A DNA stretch of 64,000 bases from GCA-020345945 sp964596985 (GCA_964596985.1 CAZQWG010000001.1:310001-374000), one strand, 5' to 3'; positions 37,378 to 46,531 are shown, counted from the stretch's first letter. The notes: generated by a model from the sequence alone, not told the origin. Made by a program: numbers and translations.

Positions 37378-37665
37378 ATTCTGGAGAGCGGAGGATTCTG
37401 TCTTCTGCTCTATTCGTTCGACAACGATCCTCATGCGTGCAACAAGGGCAGCGATCGCACCGATAGCAGCCAATACAGGAGCCACCAGAACCCCGGCTAC
37501 AGCCCCGGCCACGCCGATCGTAAGTGGAACCTCAATTAAGGTCTTCCCGTCCTTGTCCTGAAGGCTGATGCGACGAATATCACCTTCGTGCACCAGCTCC
37601 TTGATCTTGGCGACCACCTCGTCGCCACTAACCTCGAATTCCTCTACACGGACTTCTTCTGGCAT
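37366..37665 (-). CDS. DUF4342 domain protein
   Basis: 99 residues. V-V-A-K-I-K-E-L-V-H-E-G-D-I-R-R-I-S-L-Q-D at 18-38, then T-L-I-E-V-P-L-T-I-G-V-A-G-A-V-A-G-V and a hydrophobic helix to about 78. This is the DUF4342 pattern. It is membrane-associated or amphipathic, with unknown function. Its 3' end overlaps the UDG-like gene end by 12 bases. Confidence 0.8.
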   Translation of the reverse strand: MPEEVRVEEFEVSGDEVVAKIKELVHEGDIRRISLQDKDGKTLIEVPLTIGVAGAVAGVLVAPVLAAIGAIAALVARMRIVVERIEQKTESSALQNSTP

Positions 37666-37745
37666 CGAAATCTCACTTCTCCAAAATTATCTGTGACCCG
37701 AAAACCATCGTTGAACCGCTAATCGTACTATTGTAATTCTTCTTG

Positions 37746-38252
37746 TCATTTGAATCTTTCATCGGATTTCGTCTCGTGTACCCTGTCTGCTTTATCTGAA
37801 AGCCATCCAGTCCGTTCTACTTTCCGCACGTCGAATTCCGGGACGTAGGGCTTCAGGTCTAGCAGAGGTGTGCCGTCTACGACGTCTACGTCTGAGATGT
37901 GAAGCGTGCATCCGTCTACTCCCATAAGTCTGACCACGGATATCCCTATTGGATTCGGGCGTTTGGGTGCTCTTGTGGCAAATACCCCGTGCTGGTTGTC
38001 GTCTAGGAAAGGCTTGACTTTTAGTGAGTAGCCCTTGGAGAGGTGAAAGTGGTAGAGCAAGATTATGTGGGAGAACCCCTCGATGTCTTCGAGACCACCA
38101 GCATACTCGGGCTTGATTTCTACGGTTCCCGAGACGTCTTTGGCACCGGTTGGCTGGATGGGTATACCCTCTATACGCCTGAAAGGAGAACGAATCACAC
38201 CAATAGGTCTGTATCTTGTTTCCTCCATAGTTTCAATACTTACAGTGCCCAA
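37746..38252 (-). CDS. trmO: TrmO-like tRNA methyltransferase (TsaA fold)
   Basis: 168 residues. I-G-V-I-R-S-P-F-R near 14-22, G-F-S-H-I-I-L-L-Y-H-F near 58-68, and F-A-T-R-A-P-K-R-P-N-P-I-G-I-S near 91-105 are the TrmO/YaeB signatures. Family members add the N6-methyl group to t6A37 of tRNA using SAM in a unique beta-barrel fold. A second paralogue lies at 52660-53097. Confidence 0.88.
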   Translation of the reverse strand: MGTVSIETMEETRYRPIGVIRSPFRRIEGIPIQPTGAKDVSGTVEIKPEYAGGLEDIEGFSHIILLYHFHLSKGYSLKVKPFLDDNQHGVFATRAPKRPNPIGISVVRLMGVDGCTLHISDVDVVDGTPLLDLKPYVPEFDVRKVERTGWLSDKADRVHETKSDERFK

Positions 38253-38373
38253 ACATATAGAATATGGTTGGCAGGGTACGAGACTGCCACGTTTAGATCT
38301 GGACGTGCGAGTTCCACATTTCCATGAAGAACCATTAAGAACCCTCGCATAAGTATGCTCTGGAGAGAGACGG

Positions 38374-38595
38374 ATGACGTGTTACTTCAGACATCTACAA
38401 GCAATCTTCGAAGAAGCCGGGATTACGGTCACAAAGGAAAATCGGAAGAAGATTGATGAGGCGATCCACAGCATAGTCGGCGTGGGGTACAAGAACTGTC
38501 CAGAAGTGTGGAGACAAGTGAAGATCAGGATAGCCAGGGATGAGGATAGGAGAGCCTTCATTTCGAAGTTAAGGGAGGCAAGCAGTACTCTGTGA
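38374..38595 (+). CDS. Small conserved-type archaeal protein
   Basis: 73 residues, helical, starting M-T-C-Y-F-R-H-L-Q-A-I-F-E-E-A-G and containing H-S-I-V-G-V-G-Y-K-N-C-P-E-V-W. I recall similar short archaeal proteins of unknown function. Behind a GAGAGACGG ribosome site. Confidence 0.65.
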   Translation: MTCYFRHLQAIFEEAGITVTKENRKKIDEAIHSIVGVGYKNCPEVWRQVKIRIARDEDRRAFISKLREASSTL

Positions 38596-38609
38596 CCAGC
38601 GTGCACATG

Positions 38610-39569
38610 CTATTTGATTCCCGATCTCAGGGAAGAGTTGTCCAATAGCGAGCGGTTCTTGACTCCGGTTTCTTTCTCCCTTTTACGGTTCTTCCAGAAT
38701 TCCTTTGTCGGAGCTATTCTTCCGAGGTAATCGTCTGCACCGTGTCTTCTTAGAATCTTCTGGGATTCTGTTCGGAGTCTCTTCCTGTACATCTTTGGCG
38801 GATATTCCTTCGTATACAACTCAATATACTTTGAGACTAGTTCAGGGAAGTCTCTCTGAAGGAATGACATGAATTTGGGTCGAGCGCTTCTCTTCAAGTT
38901 CAGTCCGTCTACAATCACGTAGTTCGCTCCAGCGTTCATCGAGGATTCGACCAAGCGTTCAATCTGATCGACCGTATCGGTCAGGTATGGGATTATCGGG
39001 ATGAGGGCAACCCCCACATTAACTCCATTCTCGGAGAGAATTCTTACGGTACGTAGCCTTTCCTCTATTGAAGGGGCGTTCGGTTCTAGTCTTCTTGCCA
39101 GCTGCGAGTCGGTTGTCGTGATTGTGAGGATGACGTTCAAGAATGTCTTCTCAGATATTCTCCGGATGAGATCTAAATCCCTCAGGATCAGGTTTGACTT
39201 CGTCGCAATGTCAATGGGATTCTCGTGTTTCAAGACTACCTCCAGAATGGCTCTCGTGATAAGGAGTTTCTCCTCGGCAGGCTGATAGGGATCCGTCACC
39301 GCGCCGATATGAACGAGCGCACCTCGCCAACTCTGTCTCGAGAACTCAGCGTCTAGTCTTTCCGCCGCATTGGTCTTGGCAAATATTTCATGCTGGAAGT
39401 CGTCTGTCTCAAGTCCGAGATACTCGTGGGTGTATCTTGCGTTACAATAAGTACAGTTGAATTGGCATCCACGATAAGGATTCAAAGTCCACCTGAAGGG
39501 AAGAAACCAAACATTGATACGATGAAGTATCCGCTTGCACTCGATAGGAATGATCTTGACTTTGACCAC
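38610..39569 (-). CDS. Radical SAM protein of the SplB/COG1533 type
   Basis: 319 residues. The cluster motif C-x3-C-x2-C is C35-C39-C42 (R-G-C-Q-F-N-C-T-Y-C-N-A). I-G-A-V-T-D-P-Y-Q-P-A-E follows, and T-K-S-N-L-I-L-R-D-L marks the third strand, as in COG1533 DNA-repair-photolyase-like proteins. It lacks the substrate cysteine and tyrosines needed to claim spore photoproduct lyase activity. Reaction unknown. Confidence 0.88.
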   Translation of the reverse strand: MVKVKIIPIECKRILHRINVWFLPFRWTLNPYRGCQFNCTYCNARYTHEYLGLETDDFQHEIFAKTNAAERLDAEFSRQSWRGALVHIGAVTDPYQPAEEKLLITRAILEVVLKHENPIDIATKSNLILRDLDLIRRISEKTFLNVILTITTTDSQLARRLEPNAPSIEERLRTVRILSENGVNVGVALIPIIPYLTDTVDQIERLVESSMNAGANYVIVDGLNLKRSARPKFMSFLQRDFPELVSKYIELYTKEYPPKMYRKRLRTESQKILRRHGADDYLGRIAPTKEFWKNRKREKETGVKNRSLLDNSSLRSGIK

Positions 39570-39908
39570 TGTCTTCCCCCTTGCCTGAGTTTTATGCTTA
39601 GTCTCGACTCCAAGGCAGTCTAGGGGCTTCCATACATGTATATGCCTTTAACCGGGAACTCTCTTTACAAGCCCTCAGCGCATCCAAAGCGCTCTATTTG
39701 TTGACTGCTTTTTCCCCAAACTTGAATTCTTCTCAGCCTCTGCAAGGTTTGCCTGACGTGACAACTGGATTCGTTGACGGATAAGCCTACTTTCAGGAAC
39801 CCCTACCGCCTTCTCCAGGTATCGGCTCTTGCATATTGCTTGGAACCTTAATAATGCATTTATCTCATATGTTCTGTCAATCATCGTTGAAGAAAATGAG
39901 GGTACACT
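39570..39908. other. Spacer upstream of the AIM24 gene
   Basis: A minus-strand frame of 69 codons (39675-39884) has no ribosome site or family resemblance and overlaps the promoter side of the AIM24 gene. ATTTATCTC near 39857 could be the TATA box for AIM24. Nothing more is supported. Confidence 0.35.
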
Positions 39909-40613
39909 ATGTCTGTGGAGTTTGAAGTGAAGTATAAGCCGTCGTATTCTATGCTTGTTGTGAATTTGAAGCCCGGCGAGTCTATCACCGCCGAGGCGGG
40001 CGCCATGACGTACATGACGCCGAATATTGGGGTCAATACACGCAAGAGGGAGAGAGGCATAATAGACACGTTGGGCCTAGCGATTCTAGGCGGCCAATCC
40101 TTCTTTGTCAACGACTATACAGCGACGGACGGGTTGGGGGAGATCGGTTTCGTCTCTGCCCCCCTCGGGGACATAGATATCTTGAAAGTAGCCCCAGACA
40201 AGGGTTGTATCATCCAGAAGACAGCCTACATAGCCTCGACTATGGATGTGGATCTGGATGTCCAGTGGCAGGGCTTCACCAAGGGGTTGTTCGGTCAAGG
40301 CTTGTTCATGATCAAGGTCTCAGGGCAAGGAGACCTGTTCATCAACACCTTTGGCGCGATAGATCGACACGAGCTTGGTTCAGCGGAGACGTTGGTGGTA
40401 GACAACTTTCACCTTGTCGCCTTCACCGATACATGTGACTACAAGGTTACCAAGTTCGGGGGTTTGAAAGATACGCTGCTCGGGGGAGAGGGCTTGGTTA
40501 CCGAGATCACCGGTCCGGGAGAGGTACTGATTCAGACCAAGAATATCCGAGAGTTTACCGAGATGCTATGGCCGTTTATACAACCGAGGATCAGAAGTTA
40601 CAGAGCAAGATAG
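39909..40613 (+). CDS. AIM24 family protein (TIGR00266)
   Basis: 234 residues of a double-stranded beta-helix: L-K-P-G-E-S-I-T-A-E-A-G-A-M-T-Y-M near 19-35, then S-G-Q-G-D-L-F-I-N-T-F-G near 140 and V-V-D-N-F-H-L-V-A-F near 165, then K-F-G-G-L-K and G-E-G-L-V-T-E-I-T-G-P-G near 195. These match TIGR00266/AIM24. Function in archaea unknown. Confidence 0.9.
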   Translation: MSVEFEVKYKPSYSMLVVNLKPGESITAEAGAMTYMTPNIGVNTRKRERGIIDTLGLAILGGQSFFVNDYTATDGLGEIGFVSAPLGDIDILKVAPDKGCIIQKTAYIASTMDVDLDVQWQGFTKGLFGQGLFMIKVSGQGDLFINTFGAIDRHELGSAETLVVDNFHLVAFTDTCDYKVTKFGGLKDTLLGGEGLVTEITGPGEVLIQTKNIREFTEMLWPFIQPRIRSYRAR

Positions 40614-40832
40614 CCTAATCTCGGCCTGACGCACGCTCTACTTGACACTAGAAACCGTCTTTCCTTCTCGCTGAATCCCCACCCCCCACTCCACTGGTAG
40701 CACCACCTCTCGGTCTAGGACAAATCATTTGTGCCTCCCCAAGGTAGAGATCGACACCTAGATCCTATTCCGTGATGAAACACGTTTCATTCAATCATGA
40801 ATCGAGTGAGGTGAGGGCGGATAGCGAATGTA

Positions 40833-41390
40833 TTGGAAAAGGTGAAGATAAGACGGGATGTGAAGGCTCAAACCTCTGTTCTATTATTTCTGTTCCAGTA
40901 TCTGTTGAAGAAGATGGGAGTCAATGTGAAGACTAAGACCCATCGGTTTGTTGACTTCTTTGAGGGATTCGATGAGATTGAGGCGGTCAAGAGAATCTTC
41001 GGTGAGAAAACTAAGAGAGTGCTCGGAGAGCTCAGGGTCCAGTTCGTATCTAGGATAGGCTACATGGGGGTCAGTGACCTAGATGGAAACCTCATAGTCA
41101 GCCCACAATACCTCAAACACGGGGATCTAAGGGATATCTACTTGGATTTGATTCACGAGCTTGTACATGTGAAGCAGTTCCGAGAGGGCCGCAAGCTCTT
41201 TGATCTAAGATACGGCTACGCGGATAGACCTACAGAGATAGAGGCGTATCGTAACGCCGTCGAAGAAGCAAGGAACCTCGGAATGAGTGACGTGGAGATA
41301 TCCCAATACCTCAAGGCTGAATGGATGAGTGAGGAGGAACATAGAAACCTCGCTGAGACACTAAACATCAAAGCTGACGGACACGATTGA
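40833..41390 (+). CDS. Zincin-like metalloprotease-type protein
   Basis: 185 residues. The HExxH motif H-E-L-V-H-V-K-Q-F-R-E-G is near 109-120, with an E-A-Y-R-N-A glutamate helix about 25 residues downstream that may give the third zinc ligand. A gluzincin-like small protein. The start is uncertain: TTG 40833, GTG 40842 or ATG 40914 (MGVNVKTK). The first 25 residues of the longest form are hydrophobic. Confidence 0.7.
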   Translation: MEKVKIRRDVKAQTSVLLFLFQYLLKKMGVNVKTKTHRFVDFFEGFDEIEAVKRIFGEKTKRVLGELRVQFVSRIGYMGVSDLDGNLIVSPQYLKHGDLRDIYLDLIHELVHVKQFREGRKLFDLRYGYADRPTEIEAYRNAVEEARNLGMSDVEISQYLKAEWMSEEEHRNLAETLNIKADGHD

Positions 41391-41443
41391 TTTGTTTGGC
41401 GAGGCATCTTTCAGAGCGTTTGAGGTCTTCACGAAACAACACA

Positions 41444-41776
41444 CTAGTTAGCCCCACCGTATTCCTGGAAGATTTCTCCGAAAGCACTACAGAAATACCT
41501 GCAAGCCTTTTCTATCCCGTCTCTACCCTCTTCCGAGAGAGTGTAGGTGGTCGTTCTGCCTTTCCTTTCCATTTCGACCAACCCCTTTGCTCTAAGCTCT
41601 TTCAACGCGGGATATATTGTCCCTGCCGTGGGCTTAGCCCCTCTTCTCTTTCCTAGTTCCTCGGAGATCTCTTGTCCGTTCATGGATCTCTTTGAGAGTA
41701 GCCAGAGGATGTAGAAGGACAGCATGCCACGCATATCGCAGCATTCCGGGATCTCGGGGCAACATTTCTCGTCCAT
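41444..41776 (-). CDS. PadR-family repressor with N-terminal vicinal cysteines
   Basis: From the ATG at 41776 the protein has 110 residues. The frame upstream reads only leader sequence. C5-C6 and C12-C13 precede the winged helix (I-L-W-L-L-S-K-R-S-M-N-G-Q-E-I, K-P-T-A-G-T-I-Y-P-A-L-K-E-L, T-Y-T-L-S-E-E-G). Paired cysteines placed ahead of the DNA-binding helix suggest As(III) or heavy-metal sensing (inference). The divergent neighbour is arsM, so it should repress arsM and itself. Confidence 0.85.
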   Translation of the reverse strand: MDEKCCPEIPECCDMRGMLSFYILWLLSKRSMNGQEISEELGKRRGAKPTAGTIYPALKELRAKGLVEMERKGRTTTYTLSEEGRDGIEKACRYFCSAFGEIFQEYGGAN

Positions 41777-41857
41777 AGCATAATATTGGGTATCCAATAC
41801 ATTTATATGTTTCCGCAGAAGATATAGGTCACCCAATAATTAAACACGGGGACAGAA
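41777..41857. promoter_or_regulatory. Divergent padR/arsM control region
   Basis: TATTGGGT (41784-41791) and ACCCAATA (41831-41838) are exact inverted copies flanking a shared TATA-like ATTTATATG (41801-41809). The first copy also begins the short dyad ATTGG-GTAT-CCAAT. The arrangement would let one regulator control both promoters. Confidence 0.6.
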
Positions 41858-42619
41858 ATGAAAGACCCAGAGATAAAAGAACACGTGAAGAAGAGGTACG
41901 GTCAGATAGCCCAAACCAGACAATCATGCTGCCCATCATGTAGTTGTGGACCCTCTGCCACAGACCTAGCATTACGGATAGGGTACTCTGAAGAAGAGAT
42001 CAAGAATATTCCGGAAAACTCCAATATGGGTCTGGGGTGTGGGAATCCCGTCGCCTTGGCTAGCCTGAAGGAGGGAGAGACCGTCCTAGACCTAGGTTCC
42101 GGGGGAGGGATCGATGTCTTCTTGGCCGCAAAAAGAGTCGGAACGAAAGGAAAAGTAATCGGAGTCGACATGACAGAGGGGATGGTCCACAAAGCAAGAG
42201 CCGCAGCCTTAAAATACGGCTATGAAAACGTCGAGTTTCGACTAGGCGAAATAGAGAATCTGCCAATTGAAGACGGCTCAGTAGATGTTGTCATCAGCAA
42301 CTGCGTGATCAATCTGTCTCCCGACAAGGAAAAGGTGTTCCGAGAAGCCCACAGAGTTCTGAGAATCGACGGGAGGATCATGATCTCAGATATAGTCACA
42401 GAAGGAGAACTGCCTGACGAAGTCAGGAAGAGCCTTGACGCCTGGGCTGGTTGCGTTGCAGGCGCACTTGAGAAGAGCCAATACTTGGACACCATAAGAA
42501 GAGCGGGATTCGGAGACGTCAGAATCGTCTCAGAATCAACCTACAACATCGACCTCACCCGGAAATTGAGAGGAAGAATAACGAGCGTTCAAGTCGAAGC
42601 CTACAAGAGAAAAGCCTAG
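41858..42619 (+). CDS. arsM: Arsenite S-adenosylmethionine methyltransferase
   Basis: 253 residues. The N-terminal S-C-C-P-S-C-S-C-G (about 23-31), G-L-G-C-G-N-P before motif I, motif I V-L-D-L-G-S-G-G-G-I-D, then S-N-C-V-I-N-L-S-P-D-K and W-A-G-C-V-A-G-A are the ArsM hallmark. The three cysteines in the last three motifs coordinate As(III). Methylates arsenite stepwise to MMA, DMA and TMA. A GGGGACAG ribosome site precedes the ATG. Divergent from padR. Confidence 0.95.
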   Translation: MKDPEIKEHVKKRYGQIAQTRQSCCPSCSCGPSATDLALRIGYSEEEIKNIPENSNMGLGCGNPVALASLKEGETVLDLGSGGGIDVFLAAKRVGTKGKVIGVDMTEGMVHKARAAALKYGYENVEFRLGEIENLPIEDGSVDVVISNCVINLSPDKEKVFREAHRVLRIDGRIMISDIVTEGELPDEVRKSLDAWAGCVAGALEKSQYLDTIRRAGFGDVRIVSESTYNIDLTRKLRGRITSVQVEAYKRKA

Positions 42620-42944
42620 ATTCAAAACCAAAGCACATGAGACAATAGATCATAGAAGAGGATCATCGGATACGCCCGAGTCGCCTGTCCGGATCATAGA
42701 CAACACCATGTTCATGAATTCAACGAAGTCTTCCCAGACACAAATGGGTATCTTCCTGAATCATCCTCAATGATTGAGTACCGACCTCCTTTATTCTGAA
42801 TACTATCGGGCAACAGAGCAAGGTTGTACAAGTGAAGCTCGATTGAGAGAGACAGGGTGCCCACAGATCCACTATTAATTGGTTTTTGGGGGAGATATCG
42901 AATGGATGGGGGTGCGGGCGAAGGCTTATTAATATCAACATCGA
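42620..42944. other. Spacer between arsM and the second PadR gene
   Basis: No supported gene. Frames on both strands lack ribosome sites and resemblance. Promoter elements of the PadR gene occupy its end and are listed separately. Confidence 0.35.
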
Positions 42945-42982
42945 TATCGTTATTGATATCGAATTAGATATCAATAACGATA
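42945..42982. promoter_or_regulatory. Perfect 16-base inverted repeat upstream of PadR gene
   Basis: The arms TATCGTTATTGATATC (42945-42960) and its exact complement (42967-42982) flank the 6-base centre GAATTA, 20 bases before the ATG at 43003. TTATTAATA at 42927-42935 would be the TATA box, placing the repeat at the transcription start. ATCGATAT-like arms are typical for archaeal PadR operators, so autoregulation is likely. Confidence 0.65.
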
Positions 42983-43002
42983 GCATTATCGAGGTCTTCG
43001 AT

Positions 43003-43566
43003 ATGTGCAGCCCACACTCACATTTCACTCACTGGATGAGGCATGTAGCTGCCGTTCCTAAAGGATTCCTAAGATACTACGTGATGCAACTACTCGGCGA
43101 GAAACCGATGTCGGGTTCGGAGATTATGACTGAGATTGAGAATAGAACCAATAGTCGTTGGAAGCCAAGCCCGGGGTCCATCTACCCCCTTTTAGCTTGG
43201 TTGCACGAGAAGGGATATTCCAACGAGGTCCCGGACCAAGAACCCGGAATTAAGAGGTACACGCTCACCGACGATGGTAAAGCGCTTCTCGAAAAGTGTA
43301 TCGAGAAGAAGAAAGAACTTAGAAGAAGAACTGGATTCTTTGCCCCTCCTTTCGTCGGACCTCGCTGGTTCAACCACTACCCCAAAGAGACTCACGAGCT
43401 TGTCAACGCAGGAAAGAAATTGGTGAAAACTAGTTGGGTTCTCCTAGACAGTCTACGCGAAGAGTACTCAGAGGACGCCGCCAACGAGGCTACAGAGGCT
43501 CTTGAACAAGCCGCCAAGAAGATCGAGGAGATCACCAAGAGACTGACAGAAAAAGGCGAGGCATGA
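43003..43566 (+). CDS. PadR-family transcriptional regulator
   Basis: 187 residues from ATG 43003. The frame is open further upstream but runs through the operator. Winged helix: L-R-Y-Y-V-M-Q-L-L-G-E-K-P-M-S-G-S-E-I, then P-S-P-G-S-I-Y-P-L-L-A-W-L and R-Y-T-L-T-D-D-G. A long C-terminal helical tail (about 95-187) supplies dimerisation. Its stop overlaps an ATG (ATGA) of a short frame downstream. Confidence 0.88.
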   Translation: MCSPHSHFTHWMRHVAAVPKGFLRYYVMQLLGEKPMSGSEIMTEIENRTNSRWKPSPGSIYPLLAWLHEKGYSNEVPDQEPGIKRYTLTDDGKALLEKCIEKKKELRRRTGFFAPPFVGPRWFNHYPKETHELVNAGKKLVKTSWVLLDSLREEYSEDAANEATEALEQAAKKIEEITKRLTEKGEA

Positions 43567-43730
43567 ACATCACAAATGATTTGCATCACGAGTTTGAGGT
43601 GAGAAGCCCACGACACACTCTCCGATCCACTCAGGGTTAGATCAGCCTTCAGAACCACTTGATCCTTTTGATCCTTTTGACCCGCTGAATCCGTGGGGAA
43701 GACGACCGACGCCGAGAAGACCATATGAAA
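43563..43730 (+). other. Overlapping short frame pair after PadR, possible frameshifted micro-gene
   Basis: ATG 43563 overlaps the PadR TGA and encodes 25 residues (MNITNDLHHEF...). A -1 shift near its stop would extend it by 33 more residues with the repeat D-P-F-D-P-F-D-P-L-N-P-W and a basic Pro/Arg tail ending at the TAG near 43728. No family recognised. The rest of the spacer to 43879 holds nothing I can support. Confidence 0.25.
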
Positions 43731-43879
43731 ACTAGACTAGACACCACATCCTTGCGTAAAGGATGACCGATTGGCTGACATCTTGATATAGAAGCCGCCG
43801 CGGTGAATCCCGTAGATAATGTCGGAATGAATGTAGAAAGGTTTAACCCAGAGACCTAGACAATCGTCTGTCACCTCTT

Positions 43880-44434
43880 GTGAAGGTGACGACTTTGGTG
43901 CGGATTGACCTGGAAACGTTCGAGAAGGTCATGCATGGAGGCGCCTTCGGATTGACCGATGGGCTCATACTGGTTCTCGGTTTGGTTTCAGGAATGGCAG
44001 AAGCTACAGGTAATGCATGGATTGTAATAATATCAGGGATCACCGGCGGAATTGCGAACTCGTTTGGCAACTCTTTCGGGCTGATTGTAAGCGGTCTAAC
44101 AGCAAGACAACAACAACTCCACAGAAGAAACCACGACAGGATTGAGACCGAAGTCACTTCGATAAGGGAGATAATGGCAAGTTCGATCTTCTGTTTCTTA
44201 ATGAGCATGGTAGCTCTTGTTCTCCCGATTCTCCCATTCTTCCTATTTTCATTGGAAGCAGCTATGCTCTACAGTGTCGCGATTGGTGTACTGCTCATCT
44301 TCTTGATGGGATACTTTGCAAGTAGATTAGGGGGCGAAGGGAAACCGATCCACGTCGGTCTGGGGTACGCCGCCATCGCGATCGCCGGTACGGTAGTCTG
44401 TCATCTGATCGGTGATTTGCTGAGACTCACCTAG
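43880..44434 (+). CDS. VIT1/CCC1-type metal transporter
   Basis: 184 residues, five helices. G-G-A-F-G-L-T-D-G-L-I-L-V-L-G-L-V-S-G near 21-39, then S-G-I-T-G-G-I-A-N-S-F-G-N-S-F-G near 52-67 are the CCC1 helix 1/2 signatures. It should move Fe(II) or Mn(II) across the membrane. The GTG start at 43880 is used, with GTG 43886 as alternative. Confidence 0.82.
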   Translation: MKVTTLVRIDLETFEKVMHGGAFGLTDGLILVLGLVSGMAEATGNAWIVIISGITGGIANSFGNSFGLIVSGLTARQQQLHRRNHDRIETEVTSIREIMASSIFCFLMSMVALVLPILPFFLFSLEAAMLYSVAIGVLLIFLMGYFASRLGGEGKPIHVGLGYAAIAIAGTVVCHLIGDLLRLT

Positions 44435-44607
44435 AGACTGAGCACCCCAATATTCTCGGCATCCAACCAACAAGCGATATCCCCAACGGGCATATCGAGT
44501 GCGAATTCGTCTCTAAAACCGATCACATCATTTTTAGATTTCGTTTGCACAATCTTCTTACACTTCTTCGACACAATCAACACGCCCAGGGAGAAGCAGA
44601 ATTGAAC

Positions 44608-45600
44608 ATGAAGAGTGAAGCGAAACCCGGCTTCAGGGATCTTATATTAGATCAATCGGGATGGCTTATCTTCCGGGTTCTGCCCCTAATAGCCTTGCAC
44701 GCGCTCGTTGAGGGAGTGTTCAGGATTGAGTGGCCATTCCACGTTGATCCCGAAGTCCGAGGGCTGGCATACGACATCGCGCTGAAGTTGGTCTTCACGC
44801 TCTACGTCTGGTTCTTCCTTCAAGTATTCAAGAGATTAGTCATACCGTCGATAGCAGCCTCGATTTCACCAATGATAGACAAAAGATTCGCAAGGAGACC
44901 TACCGCAAGAAGGAGATTCATCGAATCGATACGACGCTTCCTCCTGTTCGCCTGCTATCTAGGCGTCGTGATCGCCCTTATCCAGATCTGGATGTACTCC
45001 CTTCTAGGTTCTTGGCTACTCCAGGTCCTAGGAACAGGCTTCATAATGGTTTTCACCTTCGCGATTGGTCTCTTCACCTCAAGTGTCCTCGGCAACCTCA
45101 TTGCCTACGGGGTTTTGAGCAACGTCGTAGAATTCAGAAATGGCGACAGGGTTCAGATCGGTGAGACATACGGAGACGTCGAAAACCTAGGTCTCTTCTT
45201 CACCCGGATCAGAACCATCAAGAATGAGATAGTAAGCATACCGAACCTCGGCGTCTTCTCCAAACAGATCCAGAACTTCAGCTCATTGAGAGCAGTCCTC
45301 ATCTATATCCCAGTCACACTGGGTTACGACGTCGACAAAGATATCGTGAAAGAACTACTAGTGGAGTGCGCCAAGAAGACCAAGAATATTCTGATCACAG
45401 ACGAGTACAAACCCTTCGTCCTGCTCAGAGAATTGGGAAGATACACCGTAACCTATGAGATTAACGCATGGACAAGGGAACCGAACATGTTGATTGAGAT
45501 AAAAAGCGAACTCATAGACAATATTCTCAGCAAATTCAAGAAAGCAAAGATAGAACTGCTGTCCCCTACATATGTCGTGCTAAAAGAGGAGAAGCATTGA
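44608..45600 (+). CDS. MscS-type mechanosensitive channel
   Basis: 330 residues from ATG 44608 (TTG 44602 is close to the GGGAGAAG site and also possible). Three or four helices are followed by the pore helix T-F-A-I-G-L-F-T-S-S-V-L-G-N-L-I-A-Y-G and the beta domain F-R-N-G-D-R-V-Q-I-G-E-T-Y-G-D-V-E. Then comes the I-P-N-L-G-V-F motif. Opens upon membrane tension to release osmolytes. Confidence 0.88.
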   Translation: MKSEAKPGFRDLILDQSGWLIFRVLPLIALHALVEGVFRIEWPFHVDPEVRGLAYDIALKLVFTLYVWFFLQVFKRLVIPSIAASISPMIDKRFARRPTARRRFIESIRRFLLFACYLGVVIALIQIWMYSLLGSWLLQVLGTGFIMVFTFAIGLFTSSVLGNLIAYGVLSNVVEFRNGDRVQIGETYGDVENLGLFFTRIRTIKNEIVSIPNLGVFSKQIQNFSSLRAVLIYIPVTLGYDVDKDIVKELLVECAKKTKNILITDEYKPFVLLRELGRYTVTYEINAWTREPNMLIEIKSELIDNILSKFKKAKIELLSPTYVVLKEEKH

Positions 45601-45705
45601 GTCAGCCTTACAACGTATACGTACATTCCAGGTTGGCATATGGAAGAGCCGAGAAACATAAGTATTTGAAACAACGCTCCATCTACTCTCTCAAAGAGGA
45701 AGCGC

Positions 45706-46257
45706 TTGATAACCGACTTTCTGATCCCCATGATCACAGTTGGCTTAGCTGAGCTTGGCGACAAGACGCAGCTCTCAGTCGTCCTTCTATCATCGAAGAC
45801 GGAGAAACGCATCCAACTATTGCTCGGAGTCATGCTTGCCTTCATAATCGTGGATGGGATTGGAATTCTCCTGGGCTCATGGATCACGAACGTCGTACCA
45901 GAGAATTGGCTGAAGACCCTTTCAGGGATAATCTTCGTGGTCTTTGGATTGATGACGTTGCGTAGCAATGCAACTAATGCTGGAAATGTATTAAACCGTG
46001 GAAGCCCTTTCGTCTCAGGATTCTCCCTTGTCTTCATAACGGAGTGGGGTGACAAGACGCAGATTGCCGCAGGGCTACTTGCAACCAAGTACAACTCCCT
46101 GTTGGTCCTGTTAGGATGCATGGTTGCGTTGACCCTGCTATCCGTTACGGCAATTTGGATGGGTAATCTCGTTTCACGGAGAGTCGATAGGAAGACGATG
46201 ACCAGAATAGCAGGACTCTTATTCATAGCTATGGGCACATCATTCCTTATTCTCTGA
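45706..46257 (+). CDS. GDT1/TMEM165-type cation transporter (UPF0016)
   Basis: 183 residues, six helices in two repeats. Each repeat carries the E-x-G-D-K-T motif: A-E-L-G-D-K-T-Q near 14-21 and T-E-W-G-D-K-T-Q near 111-118. Family members transport Mn(II)/Ca(II) out of the cytosol. TTG start behind AAAGAGGAAG. Together with the VIT protein it suggests metal homeostasis. Confidence 0.9.
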   Translation: MITDFLIPMITVGLAELGDKTQLSVVLLSSKTEKRIQLLLGVMLAFIIVDGIGILLGSWITNVVPENWLKTLSGIIFVVFGLMTLRSNATNAGNVLNRGSPFVSGFSLVFITEWGDKTQIAAGLLATKYNSLLVLLGCMVALTLLSVTAIWMGNLVSRRVDRKTMTRIAGLLFIAMGTSFLIL

Positions 46258-46531
46258 AAAACCTTGATCATCTAGGCTTGTGTTCTCTCATGAAAAAAGA
46301 GTACACACCAACGGATTATGGATTAATTACGGATCCACCAGTTAAGTCCCAAAGATTCCTTGAGAATAGTTAAGAACCTTGTCTCGGGTTAGCTAGTACC
46401 GTTAAGTTGAAGAGTCGAGAATAAGCGAATCGAACATGAAAGCAGAATACATGTCTAAGAGTATGCAGAAATAGTCTCACCGACTCAATGACGACACTAA
46501 CTTAGATTTCTGATTAAGCGAGGAACCGAAG

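Noticed and set aside
39675..39884. 69-codon minus-strand frame upstream of the AIM24 gene
   Set aside because: No ribosome site, no recognisable fold, and it covers the likely AIM24 promoter.
42886..43002. N-terminal extension of the second PadR protein
   Set aside because: The extra 39 codons are the operator repeat read as protein; the ATG at 43003 fits the family.
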